Position numbers and translations under genes: made by a program. A DNA stretch of 54,417 nucleotides, from contig JAQVSV010000007.1 in assembly GCA_028700325.1 (NCBI GenBank), forward strand, positions 1 to 54,417. Direction: 5' to 3'. Under the pieces are notes generated by a model. That model did no database searches. It was not told the origin of the DNA and worked only from the letters and a program-made list of their open reading frames with translations. Below are positions 39,958-48,511 of the stretch, piece by piece. This DNA comes from Elusimicrobiaceae bacterium. Its GTDB lineage: Bacteria; Elusimicrobiota; Elusimicrobia; Elusimicrobiales; Elusimicrobiaceae. The number at the start of each line of letters is the position of its first letter. Positions within the stretch are counted from its first letter, which is position 1.

Positions 39958-41256
39958 TTACATTTTGCCGCTTAAGGTTCGGGCTATTTCTTCCTGCGTG
40001 GTTACGCCCATCCAGAGTTTTTCAATGGCGTCAATGATCATCGGTTTCATGCCGGACGCCAGCGCATTGGCGTGTATTTCCGCGAAATTGGTTTTTCCGC
40101 CGGTCATTATCAATTCACGGGTTTTCGCAGTTACCGGCAGCAGTTCGAAAATGCCTATCCGGCCGCGGTAGCCCGTGAACGCGCATTCGGGGCAGCCTTT
40201 GGCTTTGAGAAACCGTCCGCCCGTGCTTTTTATCAGTTCGGAAACGGCGTTTGTCTGAGCCGGGCCAAGTTCTTTGATCAGTTCGGCGAAAAAGTTGGCG
40301 TCCGGCGCGGTCGGCTCGGCGCATTTTGAGCATACTCTGCGAACCAGCCGCTGTGCCAGTACGCCGGTAAGAGTGGAGCCGACCATATAAGGTTCAATAT
40401 CCATGCTCAGAAACCGGTGCACCACTCCTATTGTGGTGGCGGCGTGCACGGTGCTGAAAATCATGTGGCCGCTGGTCGCCGCGCGCAGCGCGATTTCGGC
40501 GGTTTCCTTGTCGCGGATTTCGCCCAGCATGATTATGTTCGGATCCTGCCGGAGAATACAGCGCAGCGCTTCCGCAAAGCTGAAGCCGGCTTTCCCGTTG
40601 ATCTGGGAATGGGTGACCCGTTCTATTTCATACTCCACGGGGTCTTCAACTGTCATGATATTGAGTTCCGGCGAGCTTAATTCCTGCAAAATACTGCATA
40701 AAGTGGTGGTTTTGCCCGACCCGGTCAGACCCGCCACAATGAACATTCCGCTGGGCGTCTTGATCATGCTGCGCAGTTTTTTCAGCGTCTGCACGGTAAA
40801 ACCCAGAGATTCCAGACTTACCTTGCCTTTCCCGATATCGAGTACGCGCACAACGAGTTTCTCGCCGTGCATGGTGGGAAACGACGACACGCGGAACTGA
40901 ACCGCCCGCCCGTCAACCATAGCCTGAAAGCGGCCGTCTTCCGGCGAATAGGCTGTCGCCGCCTGCGGGGGAAAACCGGATAATACCCTTATTCTGGCTG
41001 TGATCGGCAGATTGGTTTTCGGGTATTTGATAAGATCGCGCAGCATGCCGTCAACCCGCATTCTGATCGTCACGTCGTTGGCCAGCGGCTCGATATGGAT
41101 ATCGCTGGCGCCTTCTTTAACGCAGTAAGACAGGATCAGCCCTGACACCCTTGTCGCTAATTCGTTGGGATTGGCGCCTTTTGACTGGGCCATAACGGAA
41201 TTTACCAAAGAAAAAAGGTTCTGGTCCATTTTAAAATTGATATCGGTATTCGCCAT
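39958..41256 (-). CDS. PilB/GspE-type secretion or pilus assembly ATPase
   Basis: A 432-residue ATPase powering a type IV pilus or type II secretion system at the inner-membrane face. It has the Walker A 'GLTGSGKTTTLCSIL', Asp box 'NIMTVEDPVEYEIE', Walker B 'IIMLGEIRDKETAEIALRAA', His box 'STVHAATT' and the zinc tetracysteine 'CSKC...CPEC' of extension motors. It lacks the N-terminal MshEN-type domain (usual length about 560), starting almost directly at the N2 domain ('YCVKEGASDIHIEP'). GGAGAGG precedes ATG 41256. No pilin, platform or secretin gene lies nearby, so its partners are elsewhere. Confidence 0.92.
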   Translation of the reverse strand: MANTDINFKMDQNLFSLVNSVMAQSKGANPNELATRVSGLILSYCVKEGASDIHIEPLANDVTIRMRVDGMLRDLIKYPKTNLPITARIRVLSGFPPQAATAYSPEDGRFQAMVDGRAVQFRVSSFPTMHGEKLVVRVLDIGKGKVSLESLGFTVQTLKKLRSMIKTPSGMFIVAGLTGSGKTTTLCSILQELSSPELNIMTVEDPVEYEIERVTHSQINGKAGFSFAEALRCILRQDPNIIMLGEIRDKETAEIALRAATSGHMIFSTVHAATTIGVVHRFLSMDIEPYMVGSTLTGVLAQRLVRRVCSKCAEPTAPDANFFAELIKELGPAQTNAVSELIKSTGGRFLKAKGCPECAFTGYRGRIGIFELLPVTAKTRELIMTGGKTNFAEIHANALASGMKPMIIDAIEKLWMGVTTQEEIARTLSGKM

Positions 41257-41361
41257 TTAAAAGCCTCTCCTGTTACAAATTACGGTATGCGCAAACGAAT
41301 ATGCATAAATGATATCATAAAAAAAGCTGTCGGATTAGCGATTTGCGTGTCTGGAGTGTGC

Positions 41362-41793
41362 ATGGGACTTGTGATTGTTGTGCTGCTTGCGCTTTGTGCG
41401 CCCGGCGCCGGGCAGATCTATAACGGCGATTACGGCAAGGCCGTTTTTTTCGGCGGCGTGTTTCTGGCTTTACAGCCGGTTGCGGCGCCTCTGGCCGTGC
41501 GGTTTTTTAAAATACGGCTGCTGAAAAATGTTATTGTGGCGGCGCAATGGATAAACAGTCTGTTTATTGCGCTGGTGATTCTTTCCGTATTTGACGCGTT
41601 TTTCTCGGCTTACCGGTTGTATTCGTCGTTTTCGGCAATTTCCTGGGCCGGGCTGGCCTACGGCGCTGTTTATGCAATGGGCGCCGTTTTTTGCTACAAA
41701 AGACTGATGGCTTCGCCTTATCCGGACATGCTGGCCGGGCTTGACGGTTTTGTTTCAATTATCCGGCCTGAAAGCAAAAAAGGGGGAATATGA
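41362..41793 (+). CDS. Small multi-span membrane protein
   Basis: A 143-residue protein with about four hydrophobic segments. The N-terminal 'PGAGQIYNGDYGKAVFFGG' resembles the helix-turn motif of TM2/DUF5683-like proteins, which have G-x-GQ-x-YNG before a membrane span. I choose ATG 41362 because GGAG lies five bases upstream and it begins at the first hydrophobic segment. An earlier in-frame ATG at 41287 has no ribosome site and leaves only 30 bases to the divergent pilB-type gene. Its end overlaps the GNAT gene by four bases (ATGA). Function unknown. Confidence 0.65.
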   Translation: MGLVIVVLLALCAPGAGQIYNGDYGKAVFFGGVFLALQPVAAPLAVRFFKIRLLKNVIVAAQWINSLFIALVILSVFDAFFSAYRLYSSFSAISWAGLAYGAVYAMGAVFCYKRLMASPYPDMLAGLDGFVSIIRPESKKGGI

Positions 41794-42209
41794 AGCTGCG
41801 GTATGATTTCATTGCCGGGCCGGACGATAAAACACTGCATGAAATAATGTCGCTTTTCGAAGAAAGCGGCTGGGCCGAGGGTGAGCCGGCTGAATTTTAC
41901 CGCCGCATGATCGGCGGGTCGGTATGTTTTCTGATCGCGCGGTATGGCGGGGAAACCGTCGGTATGGCGCGCGCCATAGGCGACGGCGTTAACGACGCCT
42001 ATATTCAGGATGTGTTTGTGGCGCCGGCCTGCCGCCGCAGGGGAATTGCCGCCGAACTGGTGAGAAGGCTGGTGGCTGAACTGAAGACGCGCGGGCTGAG
42101 CTGGATCGCGCTTGTGGCGTCCGGCGGCACGGACTCGCTGTACCGCCGCTGCGGGTTTGAAAAAATGAGGGACTGCACTCCCATGATTCACGGCAGCGCC
42201 GTTTACTGA
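41790..42209 (+). CDS. GNAT-family N-acetyltransferase
   Basis: A 139-residue acetyl-CoA-dependent transferase. The acetyl-CoA loop is 'VAPACRRRGIAAELVRRLVA' (R/Q-x-x-G-x-G/A), preceded by 'AYIQDVFV' and followed by 'WIALVAS' and 'LYRRCGFEKM', as in the small YitI/PhnO-like class. GGGGGA precedes the ATG, which overlaps the upstream stop. The acceptor substrate is unknown. The next gene also has a GNAT-like fold. Confidence 0.85.
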   Translation: MKLRYDFIAGPDDKTLHEIMSLFEESGWAEGEPAEFYRRMIGGSVCFLIARYGGETVGMARAIGDGVNDAYIQDVFVAPACRRRGIAAELVRRLVAELKTRGLSWIALVASGGTDSLYRRCGFEKMRDCTPMIHGSAVY

Positions 42210-42215
42210 ACGCTT

Positions 42216-43133
42216 ATGTCATTTTCCTTCGTGCCGCTTTCTCCTTCTGACGGAACGCTTCTTTCCGGGTATTTCGCCGGGCAGAAATACAGGCTCAGTT
42301 CGTATTCGCCGGGCGTGGTTTCCGTATGGAACAACTGCGCTTACAGCAATTTTTTCGCGGAAACCCCGCACGGCCTGCTGATTTCGGAGCAAAGCGTCAC
42401 GGAACCGGACGCGCGGTGGCTGTTATTGCCGGTCGGCGGAGCGGAACCCGCTCCGCCGGCACTCGCCGCGCTGGCCCGTTCCGCGGGGATCGGCAGGTAC
42501 CGCTTCGTGCCGGGCGGATATCTGGAACGGGTCCCGGCGGCCGAGCTGGAAAAATTTTTCATTGCAACCCGCGAGCGCAACTGCGACGATTATATCTACC
42601 GCCGCGCCGATCTCGCCGATCTCTCCGGTCACCGTTATTCAAAAAAACGCAATCTGATCAGGCAGTTTGAGCGGGAATATCTTGCCGCCGGGCGTGTGTC
42701 TGTCGAGCCGATCACCGAACCCGCGCTGGGCGACTGCCGGGAATTCGCCGGGGAATGGTATCGCGCCAAGTCGGAAAAATTTTCGCTCTGGCCGCAGGAT
42801 ATGGGGTGTGAGCGGAAAGCGTTTTTCCAGACGCTGGCCAATTTTTCGGTTATAGGCGTGCGGGGCATTGCGGTGCGGATTGACGGCAGGGTTCGCGCCT
42901 TGGCGATCGGGACAGGGCTGACCGCCGATACCGGCGTTCTTAATTTCGAGAAGGCCGCCGGCGATTTCAAGGGACTCTATCAGTTCCTCGACCGCGAGGC
43001 GGCGCGCCGTATTTTCGAGGGTTATGACTATATCAGCAAGGAAAACGATATGGGCGACGAGGGCCTGCGGCAGGCCAAACTTTCCTATCATCCCGCGCAT
43101 ATCGAGCAAAGCTGGGCGCTTGACCTGCGCTGA
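42216..43133 (+). CDS. DUF2156 protein (aminoacyl-lipid transferase-like GNAT fold)
   Basis: A 305-residue cytoplasmic protein of the DUF2156 family, which shares the double-GNAT fold of the phosphatidylglycerol lysyltransferase catalytic domain. Supporting strings are 'YIYRRADLADLSGHRYSKKR' followed by NLIRQFE, 'VRALAIGTGLTADTGVLNFE' and the near-invariant 'KENDMGDEGLRQAKLSYHP'. There is no membrane domain, so it is the stand-alone form whose substrate is unknown. It follows the GNAT gene by 6 bases and ends at a terminator, making it the last of three genes. Confidence 0.88.
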   Translation: MSFSFVPLSPSDGTLLSGYFAGQKYRLSSYSPGVVSVWNNCAYSNFFAETPHGLLISEQSVTEPDARWLLLPVGGAEPAPPALAALARSAGIGRYRFVPGGYLERVPAAELEKFFIATRERNCDDYIYRRADLADLSGHRYSKKRNLIRQFEREYLAAGRVSVEPITEPALGDCREFAGEWYRAKSEKFSLWPQDMGCERKAFFQTLANFSVIGVRGIAVRIDGRVRALAIGTGLTADTGVLNFEKAAGDFKGLYQFLDREAARRIFEGYDYISKENDMGDEGLRQAKLSYHPAHIEQSWALDLR

Positions 43134-43147
43134 ATCGTTTGTCATGC

Positions 43148-43182
43148 AAAAAAAGCCGGGGCCAAAAGCCCCGGCTTTTTTT
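43148..43182. terminator. Bidirectional terminator
   Basis: A7-GCCGGGGC, loop CAAAA, GCCCCGGC-T7: a perfect 15-bp stem between two convergent genes. Confidence 0.93.
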
Positions 43183-43196
43183 ATATCGGGTTTCTG

Positions 43197-44513
43197 CTAC
43201 TGGTCCGAGTACGGGTCACCCGCTTTCTGCAATACATAGTAGGAGGCTTCGTTGTTGTATTTGGAAGCGGTGTCCACTATCGCTGAACCGGGATAGAAAC
43301 CGCCGTAGCCGGAGCGGCCGGGATCGGCTTCGATCGTGAAGGAAAGCACTTTATGCGCGCCGTACGACCAGTCGCAGGAGTCGCCTGTCGCGGGATAAAG
43401 TTCGCTGGACTGCATCGCCCTGTAGCCGGTTATCGCGGCTATTTTCCTGGCGATGGTGATGTGCGCCTGAAGATCTTTTTTATCCTCCAGCTGATCATAC
43501 ACGTCGCCCCACGGATAGAGCACCATCTGGCCGTAGGTGTGGTATGAAATCATGATTTTCATGTTGGTGTAGGTGTCAAAAAAATTCTTGACGGCGGAGC
43601 TTTCCGGTTCGGAAAACGCTTCCGGCCCCTGATAGGTTTCCGAGCCGGGGTTGGTGGAATCGCCGCCCCAGTGCCAGCCGTAATTGCGGTTAAGATCAAC
43701 CCCGATGCTGGAAGAATTCGGCAGTTTCGCTCTGTTCTTGCGCCACCAGGCGTACTGGCCTTTGGCAATGTCGTACTCCGCGCCGTCGGCGTTTACCATG
43801 GGAATGATGAACACGTCGCGTTCTTGCATGAGTTTTTTAACTTCCGGCTTTGCGCTGTTGTCGGCGAGCCACTGCGCGAAAGCCAGCGGCAGTTCCACGC
43901 TCAGATGTTCGCGCGCGTGATGCGCACCCAGATAGGCGACGCCGGGTTTTTTGCTGACTCCCGTTTTCTCGGTGCTGTTAAACCGCAGCGCCCAGATCTC
44001 GCGGCCTTCGAATGTCTTGCCGATGGACATCAAAGTAGTCAGATCCGGCAGCTTTTCGTTGATTTCCTTGAGCACGCCGTACATTTCGCTGTAGTTGTGA
44101 TAGCGGGCGTCCTGAGGCGGGAAATCTTTAATGAAATTCAGATTGAAATCCGCCAGTGTGGCCTGATAAGTGATTTTGAACCCCAGTTTCCTGATCTGCG
44201 CCAGGCTTTCCGAATCTATGGTTCCGCTGACGTATTTGCCGTTGAACGATTCAAATGCCAGACCGTTTTTTTCCAGCATTCCGCGGTCTTCCCGCGTCGG
44301 CGCCTCCACGGTTACCCAGAACCGGCCGTTAAGAGGACTGTCGGTCTTGTCCGGTCCGGCAAGCGCTGGCCTAGCGTGCGGAAGCCCGATCTTGTCAATT
44401 TTTACGGAAGCGGCAGCATTAAGCTGCGAAAGGGACGACAGTGAATCCGCCGCTTTTTGTCCGCAATAAGCCTGCGGCGCGAAAAAAGCGAGCGCCAGAA
44501 AAAGTCTGATCAT
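43197..44513 (-). CDS. Exported zinc carboxypeptidase (M14 family)
   Basis: A 438-residue secreted peptidase with signal peptide 'MIRLFLALAFFAPQAYC', a propeptide-like region to about residue 135, and an M14 catalytic domain. Zinc ligands are His199 and Glu202 in 'GAHHAREHLSVE' and His325 in 'ISYHTYGQ'. The catalytic Glu is Glu395 in 'SFTIEADP', and the substrate Arg/Asn pair lies in 'GVDLNRNYGWHWGG'. All key residues are present, so it should be active on C-terminal residues of peptides. ATG 44513 has AAGGAG upstream; a TATAAT on the minus strand (44547-44552) may be its -10. Confidence 0.94.
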   Translation of the reverse strand: MIRLFLALAFFAPQAYCGQKAADSLSSLSQLNAAASVKIDKIGLPHARPALAGPDKTDSPLNGRFWVTVEAPTREDRGMLEKNGLAFESFNGKYVSGTIDSESLAQIRKLGFKITYQATLADFNLNFIKDFPPQDARYHNYSEMYGVLKEINEKLPDLTTLMSIGKTFEGREIWALRFNSTEKTGVSKKPGVAYLGAHHAREHLSVELPLAFAQWLADNSAKPEVKKLMQERDVFIIPMVNADGAEYDIAKGQYAWWRKNRAKLPNSSSIGVDLNRNYGWHWGGDSTNPGSETYQGPEAFSEPESSAVKNFFDTYTNMKIMISYHTYGQMVLYPWGDVYDQLEDKKDLQAHITIARKIAAITGYRAMQSSELYPATGDSCDWSYGAHKVLSFTIEADPGRSGYGGFYPGSAIVDTASKYNNEASYYVLQKAGDPYSDQ

Positions 44514-44523
44514 CGGTTTCTCC

Positions 44524-44626
44524 TTGTTTTGCAACACTATATCTGTATTATAGGGTATTTTGAGCGGTTTTGGAGGTGCTTTGTGCCTGTGTCCGGCCTG
44601 GGCCTATAGGCCCAGGCCGGGTTTTT
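44524..44626 (+). ncRNA. Candidate short transcript with leader peptide and terminator
   Basis: On the plus strand: TTGTTT (44524-44529), a 16-base spacer, TATTAT (44546-44551), then GGAGG (44572-44576) and an eight-codon frame GTG to TAG (44583-44609). A 12-bp perfect stem (44593-44604 with 44609-44620) around TATA follows, then GTTTTT. The layout resembles an attenuator, but no plus-strand gene follows. The -10 overlaps a TATAAT of the divergent peptidase gene, so the promoter could serve only that gene. Confidence 0.3.
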
Positions 44627-44671
44627 GTGATCCATCAGCGCCGGCCACAGGCAAACAAAAATAAATTCAGG

Positions 44672-45751
44672 CTACTGCAATATCGGCAGGAAATACCGGC
44701 GCACCGAGTCGAGATGATATTCTTCGTTGAGCGATTTCAGCTTTATTGCCACTCCGGTGAAATAGGAGCCGTGCCAGATTACGGTCGAATTGAGCTTTCG
44801 CAAATCCGCATAGGCCTGTTTTGAATCCGCCGGTATCTTCTTAACGGTTTTTTCCGGATCGCTCAAATCGTTGCTGTAGTCAACCGCTTTGGCGCCGGAT
44901 CGGGCCGCTTTGCCGTGCAGATACGCAGACAGAGCCAGGCGGTACGGTTCCGCGGACTGGTCTACCTGTATGTTTACATCGGCCGCTTCAATGGCGTTTG
45001 AAAAGAGATCCTTTTGTGCCCACAGGTTGATCCAGTATCCGACGTTGCCCGGTTTTGCGACTTTCGCTTCAATGCCATACATCGCCAGGTCTATGCCGAT
45101 AGCGGTTTTCAGCACGGGCGCGCTTGGCGAAAGCGGGGAACCGAGTGTGATGAATTTATCAATCCGCACGGGCGATTTGCTGTTTTCCAGCAGGTGCAGC
45201 GCGGCGTGTGATAAAACCGTGCCCCAGCTGTGCGCCACAAGATGAACCGGTTTCCCGGTTTTTGCGGCTTCTGCGCAGGCCTGTTCTATCCAGAACGCCA
45301 CTTGTTTGAAATGCCGGGCGCTTTGTCCGGCGTCGCCGTTCCAGTCGAGCGATACCACGGCATATTTTTTCCCGGTTTCCGGCAGCCTTTTAACAAGGAA
45401 GTCATTTAAATAGGTTCTGGGGATATATAGCGGGTCGCCATAGTAATGGCTGTCTGTTTCCAGCATTTGCGCATACTGGCGGGCTACTTTTGCCTTGAGC
45501 TCTTTGCGTGTGTGGCCCGACAGGAAATTGTAGATGCCCAGAATGTTTTTTAATTCCACGCCCCGGCCGAATTCGGTAAAGTCCAGCCCGCGCACGGACA
45601 GTACGACCGCGTCGCAGTTGGCTATGTCGGTAGTGTCAAGGACAAGCGGAACAGGCTGGTAAGCTGGCGCCGCGCCGTATCCGCTGATTGTGAAAATTCC
45701 CGGGGTGCACAGCCCCAGAAGCAGACTTGAAAGTATTTTCTTGCCGAGCAT
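44672..45751 (-). CDS. Exported alpha/beta-hydrolase (lipase-like)
   Basis: A 359-residue exported hydrolase. The signal peptide ends near 'ISGYGAA'. The nucleophile elbow is 'LVAHSWGTVLSHAALHLL' with Ser175 in H-S-W-G. A preceding strand 'YAVVSLDWNGDAGQ' and a following strand 'DKFITLGSPLSPSAP' match lipase and esterase topology, and a C-terminal 'WHGSYF' may supply the catalytic His. The substrate is unknown; a lipid or ester is likely. AAGGAAAC precedes ATG 45751. It is 158 bases upstream of the M14 peptidase gene on the same strand. Confidence 0.82.
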   Translation of the reverse strand: MLGKKILSSLLLGLCTPGIFTISGYGAAPAYQPVPLVLDTTDIANCDAVVLSVRGLDFTEFGRGVELKNILGIYNFLSGHTRKELKAKVARQYAQMLETDSHYYGDPLYIPRTYLNDFLVKRLPETGKKYAVVSLDWNGDAGQSARHFKQVAFWIEQACAEAAKTGKPVHLVAHSWGTVLSHAALHLLENSKSPVRIDKFITLGSPLSPSAPVLKTAIGIDLAMYGIEAKVAKPGNVGYWINLWAQKDLFSNAIEAADVNIQVDQSAEPYRLALSAYLHGKAARSGAKAVDYSNDLSDPEKTVKKIPADSKQAYADLRKLNSTVIWHGSYFTGVAIKLKSLNEEYHLDSVRRYFLPILQ

Positions 45752-45890
45752 GGTGAGTTTCCTTTGAGCGAAGTTGCAAAGCCGGTCTGGTTGCCGGAAT
45801 CCTACCCGTATAAATTATATTATTATGGAAGGCAAATGTCTAAAAGTCTTTGGCCTCGGTTGTTCGCGGGGCCGTTCGGGCAGGGCGCCG

Positions 45891-46982
45891 CTATGGCAGA
45901 AAGGCAAGACCGGCTACGCCAAGCCCAAGCAGGGCGGTCAGCCGGAAAAGATTCTGCGCGGTGATGTCATAGCCCGCGACAGTCATTATGAGGCGCGCCC
46001 CCTTGACGGTGGTTGTTATTGCGCCTGCCGGGCAGATCTCCGCGCATTTGCCGCAATGCACGCAGAACGGGGAGATTTCAAAGTGTCCGTCTTTCGTCCT
46101 GTCTATGGCCAGCACCGGGCAAACCGCCGCGCATTTGCCGCAATCCGTGCAGGCGGAACCGATGGTCAGCCGGTATGGGTTAAGCCGTCCGGCAAAAGAC
46201 TGCCAGGCCGCAAACGGGCAAATGCAGCCGCAAAAAATCCGCCTGCCGCTCAACAGCGGCAGTATAAACAGGAACAGCAGGCCCGCAGCGGTCATAAGCA
46301 TGGCCGCCGTGATGCCCGCGCCCGTGTCCAGCTTTAAAAAACTCCAGTTCATTTTCAACGGGCACAGCCACACGCAGAACGCGGGCGTAAATGTAAGGAA
46401 ACTCAATAAAAGGAAAATCAACAGTATCACTGCCGATACATATCGCGTTTTTGCGGGTATCCGCCGCGCCAGGATACGCCAGCTGGCGGGCAGCAGTCCT
46501 GAGGAGGCTTCATCCAGCCCGCCGTAAAGGCACATCCAGCCGCACCAGCTCCGGCCCAGGAAAGCCGCGAGCGCAAGCAGAATCATTCCGCCGCTGAGCG
46601 TCAGCCATGCGGTTCCGTGCCCGTTTACAAGGGCCGTGATGTTTGTCCTCAGCATAAACAGCAGATCGCAGGATTGCGCGATATGGCAGGGGATCCGCTC
46701 CGCGTTATGGCCCGCAAGCCACGCGGGCGGAAAACCGCCGCCCGCCGCTTTCAGTTTCACAAACGCGCCGGCCGCCAGCGTTATGAACAGCGCGCTGCGC
46801 CAGAAAGCCATTTTTCCGGTTTTGAAAATATAATATGCCGCGCAGGCTACAAGCGCGCACCAGACCGGCCAGAAAAATTCCGCGCCGCCGCGCGGAGCAG
46901 TATACCAGCCCAGCGGAACCAGTATGGAAAATACGAGCAGCGCGGGATACGCCGGATGCGGAGGGCGGGTGAAAGTGATCAT
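45891..46982 (-). CDS. NapH/NosR-like membrane polyferredoxin
   Basis: A 363-residue inner-membrane electron-transfer protein with about six spans. It has two membrane-border cysteine motifs, 'GRSWCGWMCLYGG' and 'RRIFCGCICPFAAWQ', and two C-terminal [4Fe-4S] sites, 'CTDCGKCAAVCPV' and 'CVHCGKCAEICPAG'. This layout is shared by NapH, NosR-C and CcoG proteins, which move electrons across or along the membrane. I take ATG 46982; TTG 46991, overlapping the stop of the upstream gene, is the alternative. It lies 5 bases after the exported Memo-AMMECR1 fusion, suggesting that it feeds electrons to a periplasmic redox process. Confidence 0.88.
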   Translation of the reverse strand: MITFTRPPHPAYPALLVFSILVPLGWYTAPRGGAEFFWPVWCALVACAAYYIFKTGKMAFWRSALFITLAAGAFVKLKAAGGGFPPAWLAGHNAERIPCHIAQSCDLLFMLRTNITALVNGHGTAWLTLSGGMILLALAAFLGRSWCGWMCLYGGLDEASSGLLPASWRILARRIPAKTRYVSAVILLIFLLLSFLTFTPAFCVWLCPLKMNWSFLKLDTGAGITAAMLMTAAGLLFLFILPLLSGRRIFCGCICPFAAWQSFAGRLNPYRLTIGSACTDCGKCAAVCPVLAIDRTKDGHFEISPFCVHCGKCAEICPAGAITTTVKGARLIMTVAGYDITAQNLFRLTALLGLGVAGLAFLP

Positions 46983-46987
46983 TGCGT

Positions 46988-48505
46988 TCAATCCGGGTGC
47001 AGGAACCGGCCTTCGGAATTAAAAGAATCATTTTCGCTGAAATGCGAGGCGGTGAATGTCAGCAGGGTTGTGTCTTTGGCGGTATAGCAGTTCGCCGCAA
47101 GCCCCGCTTTCTGGGTGCAGAGCTCGCTTAAAAATTCCTCCCTGGTTTTTAACTTCTCCCATACCTGCGGCAGAAACACTCCGCTTTTCCCGCCGGATAC
47201 GACAATCACGCCGTGTACTGCCGGTTTGATGGCGCGCCAGCCGGCGGCAACCGCCGGCTTTGACAGGATTGAAATCTCGATCGTGACGTCGTTTTCCTCT
47301 TTCGGCGCAAGCGGCGCGAACCGGTAGTCCGACGTTGCCGCCGCGCGCGCGTAATAAGCCACCGCGTCGTTAAGCGCGCCGTGCAGTTCCACCGTGCCCA
47401 GGCAGCCGCGCAGCGTGCCTTTTTTTGTAAGAGTTACAAATACCGCCGCCGGCAGGTTGAGGACGGGGTCGCTCGTGTGCGGAATCTGGAACCGGGCGCC
47501 GGTTATCCCGGAATGCAGCGCCTCGCGCGCGAGTTTCAGAAGATGCCGTTTTTGCTGTTTTGTGAGGCTGATTGCGGCGGCGGGCGCATTCGGGGTTTTT
47601 AAAAAAAGCATTCCGCCGTAACCCACAACGCTCGAAGCCGAACCGTATTGCGACTGTGCGGAATTGGCGTATGCCACTTGCTGAGCCCGGTTCGCGCCGG
47701 CGGCTGCCGCATATGCCAGCCCCGCTTCAAGCGCGGCTTTGCCGCAGGTTGTGCAGGAAAGGCCTTTAAGCTCTTTCGCCATGATGATCCGGTCGGTCAG
47801 CGCGAAATAATGGGGATCCATGAATTCCAGCGCTTTCAGGATCGTCAGGTCCGACAGTTCCGCCGTATTCTTGTCGGGGTAATGCGACAGATCCGCCGAT
47901 ATTACGCACAGCGTTGTTTCTGTGTCCACCGCTTCCGCCAGCGCGCGGCCCGTTTTTACGGCGGCATCCGTGTCGAGATCGCCCAGCGCTACCGGGATGA
48001 TCCTGAAATCTTTCAGTATTGTCTGCAGAAAAGGCAGCTGCACTTCTATTGAATGTTCCTTTTCGTGCGCCCTGGGCAGGTTCTTAAACAGCCGGTTCTT
48101 TAGCAGTCCGGCTATTGTTTCGGTGTCCGCTGCAACCGTGCCGAGCGGAGTTTCGAAATCTTCCGAGGTCAAAAGCGCACCCTGCCCGGCCGACGCATGC
48201 GCCGTGCCCAGTATGATAACCGTTTTATAGCTGTCAGCCAGGCGGCGGTAAACTTTCCCGGCCGCTTCGCCGGAAAAGGTATAGCCGGCGTGCGGAACCA
48301 GCGCCGCCTCGGCGTGCACTGCGGGTTCGCCTTTTTCCGGCGCAAGAAACCGATTCATCAGGTCCCGCAGTTCCTGCCTGTCCGCCGGATAGAATTGCCC
48401 GCAGGCATAACATGCGCGCGCTTCGGCGCGCGCCGGAACCTGCCATGCAGGCAGTGCCAGAGCGGCGGTCAGCACGGCGATTTTTAAAGCCGGTTTTAAA
48501 GGCAT
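46988..48505 (-). CDS. Exported Memo-AMMECR1 fusion (AmmeMemoRadiSam B+A)
   Basis: A 505-residue fusion. Residues 1-27 are a signal peptide ('ALALPAWQVPARA'). Residues about 33-305 are a Memo-like domain: 'FYPADRQELRDLM', 'PHAGYTFSGEAAGKVYRRL', 'EHSIEVQLPFLQ' and 'SADLSHY'. The probable metal ligands are His72, His103 ('GTAHAS') and Cys254 ('CGKAAL'). Residues about 313-500 are AMMECR1-like, with Cys368 in 'RGCLGT' and 'FAPLAPKEENDVTIEISIL'. In other genomes A and B parts sit beside a radical-SAM enzyme, which is absent here. Export is unusual, since the best-known family members are cytoplasmic. It is followed at once by the membrane polyferredoxin. Confidence 0.92.
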   Translation of the reverse strand: MPLKPALKIAVLTAALALPAWQVPARAEARACYACGQFYPADRQELRDLMNRFLAPEKGEPAVHAEAALVPHAGYTFSGEAAGKVYRRLADSYKTVIILGTAHASAGQGALLTSEDFETPLGTVAADTETIAGLLKNRLFKNLPRAHEKEHSIEVQLPFLQTILKDFRIIPVALGDLDTDAAVKTGRALAEAVDTETTLCVISADLSHYPDKNTAELSDLTILKALEFMDPHYFALTDRIIMAKELKGLSCTTCGKAALEAGLAYAAAAGANRAQQVAYANSAQSQYGSASSVVGYGGMLFLKTPNAPAAAISLTKQQKRHLLKLAREALHSGITGARFQIPHTSDPVLNLPAAVFVTLTKKGTLRGCLGTVELHGALNDAVAYYARAAATSDYRFAPLAPKEENDVTIEISILSKPAVAAGWRAIKPAVHGVIVVSGGKSGVFLPQVWEKLKTREEFLSELCTQKAGLAANCYTAKDTTLLTFTASHFSENDSFNSEGRFLHPD

Positions 48506-48511
48506 CGTTTT

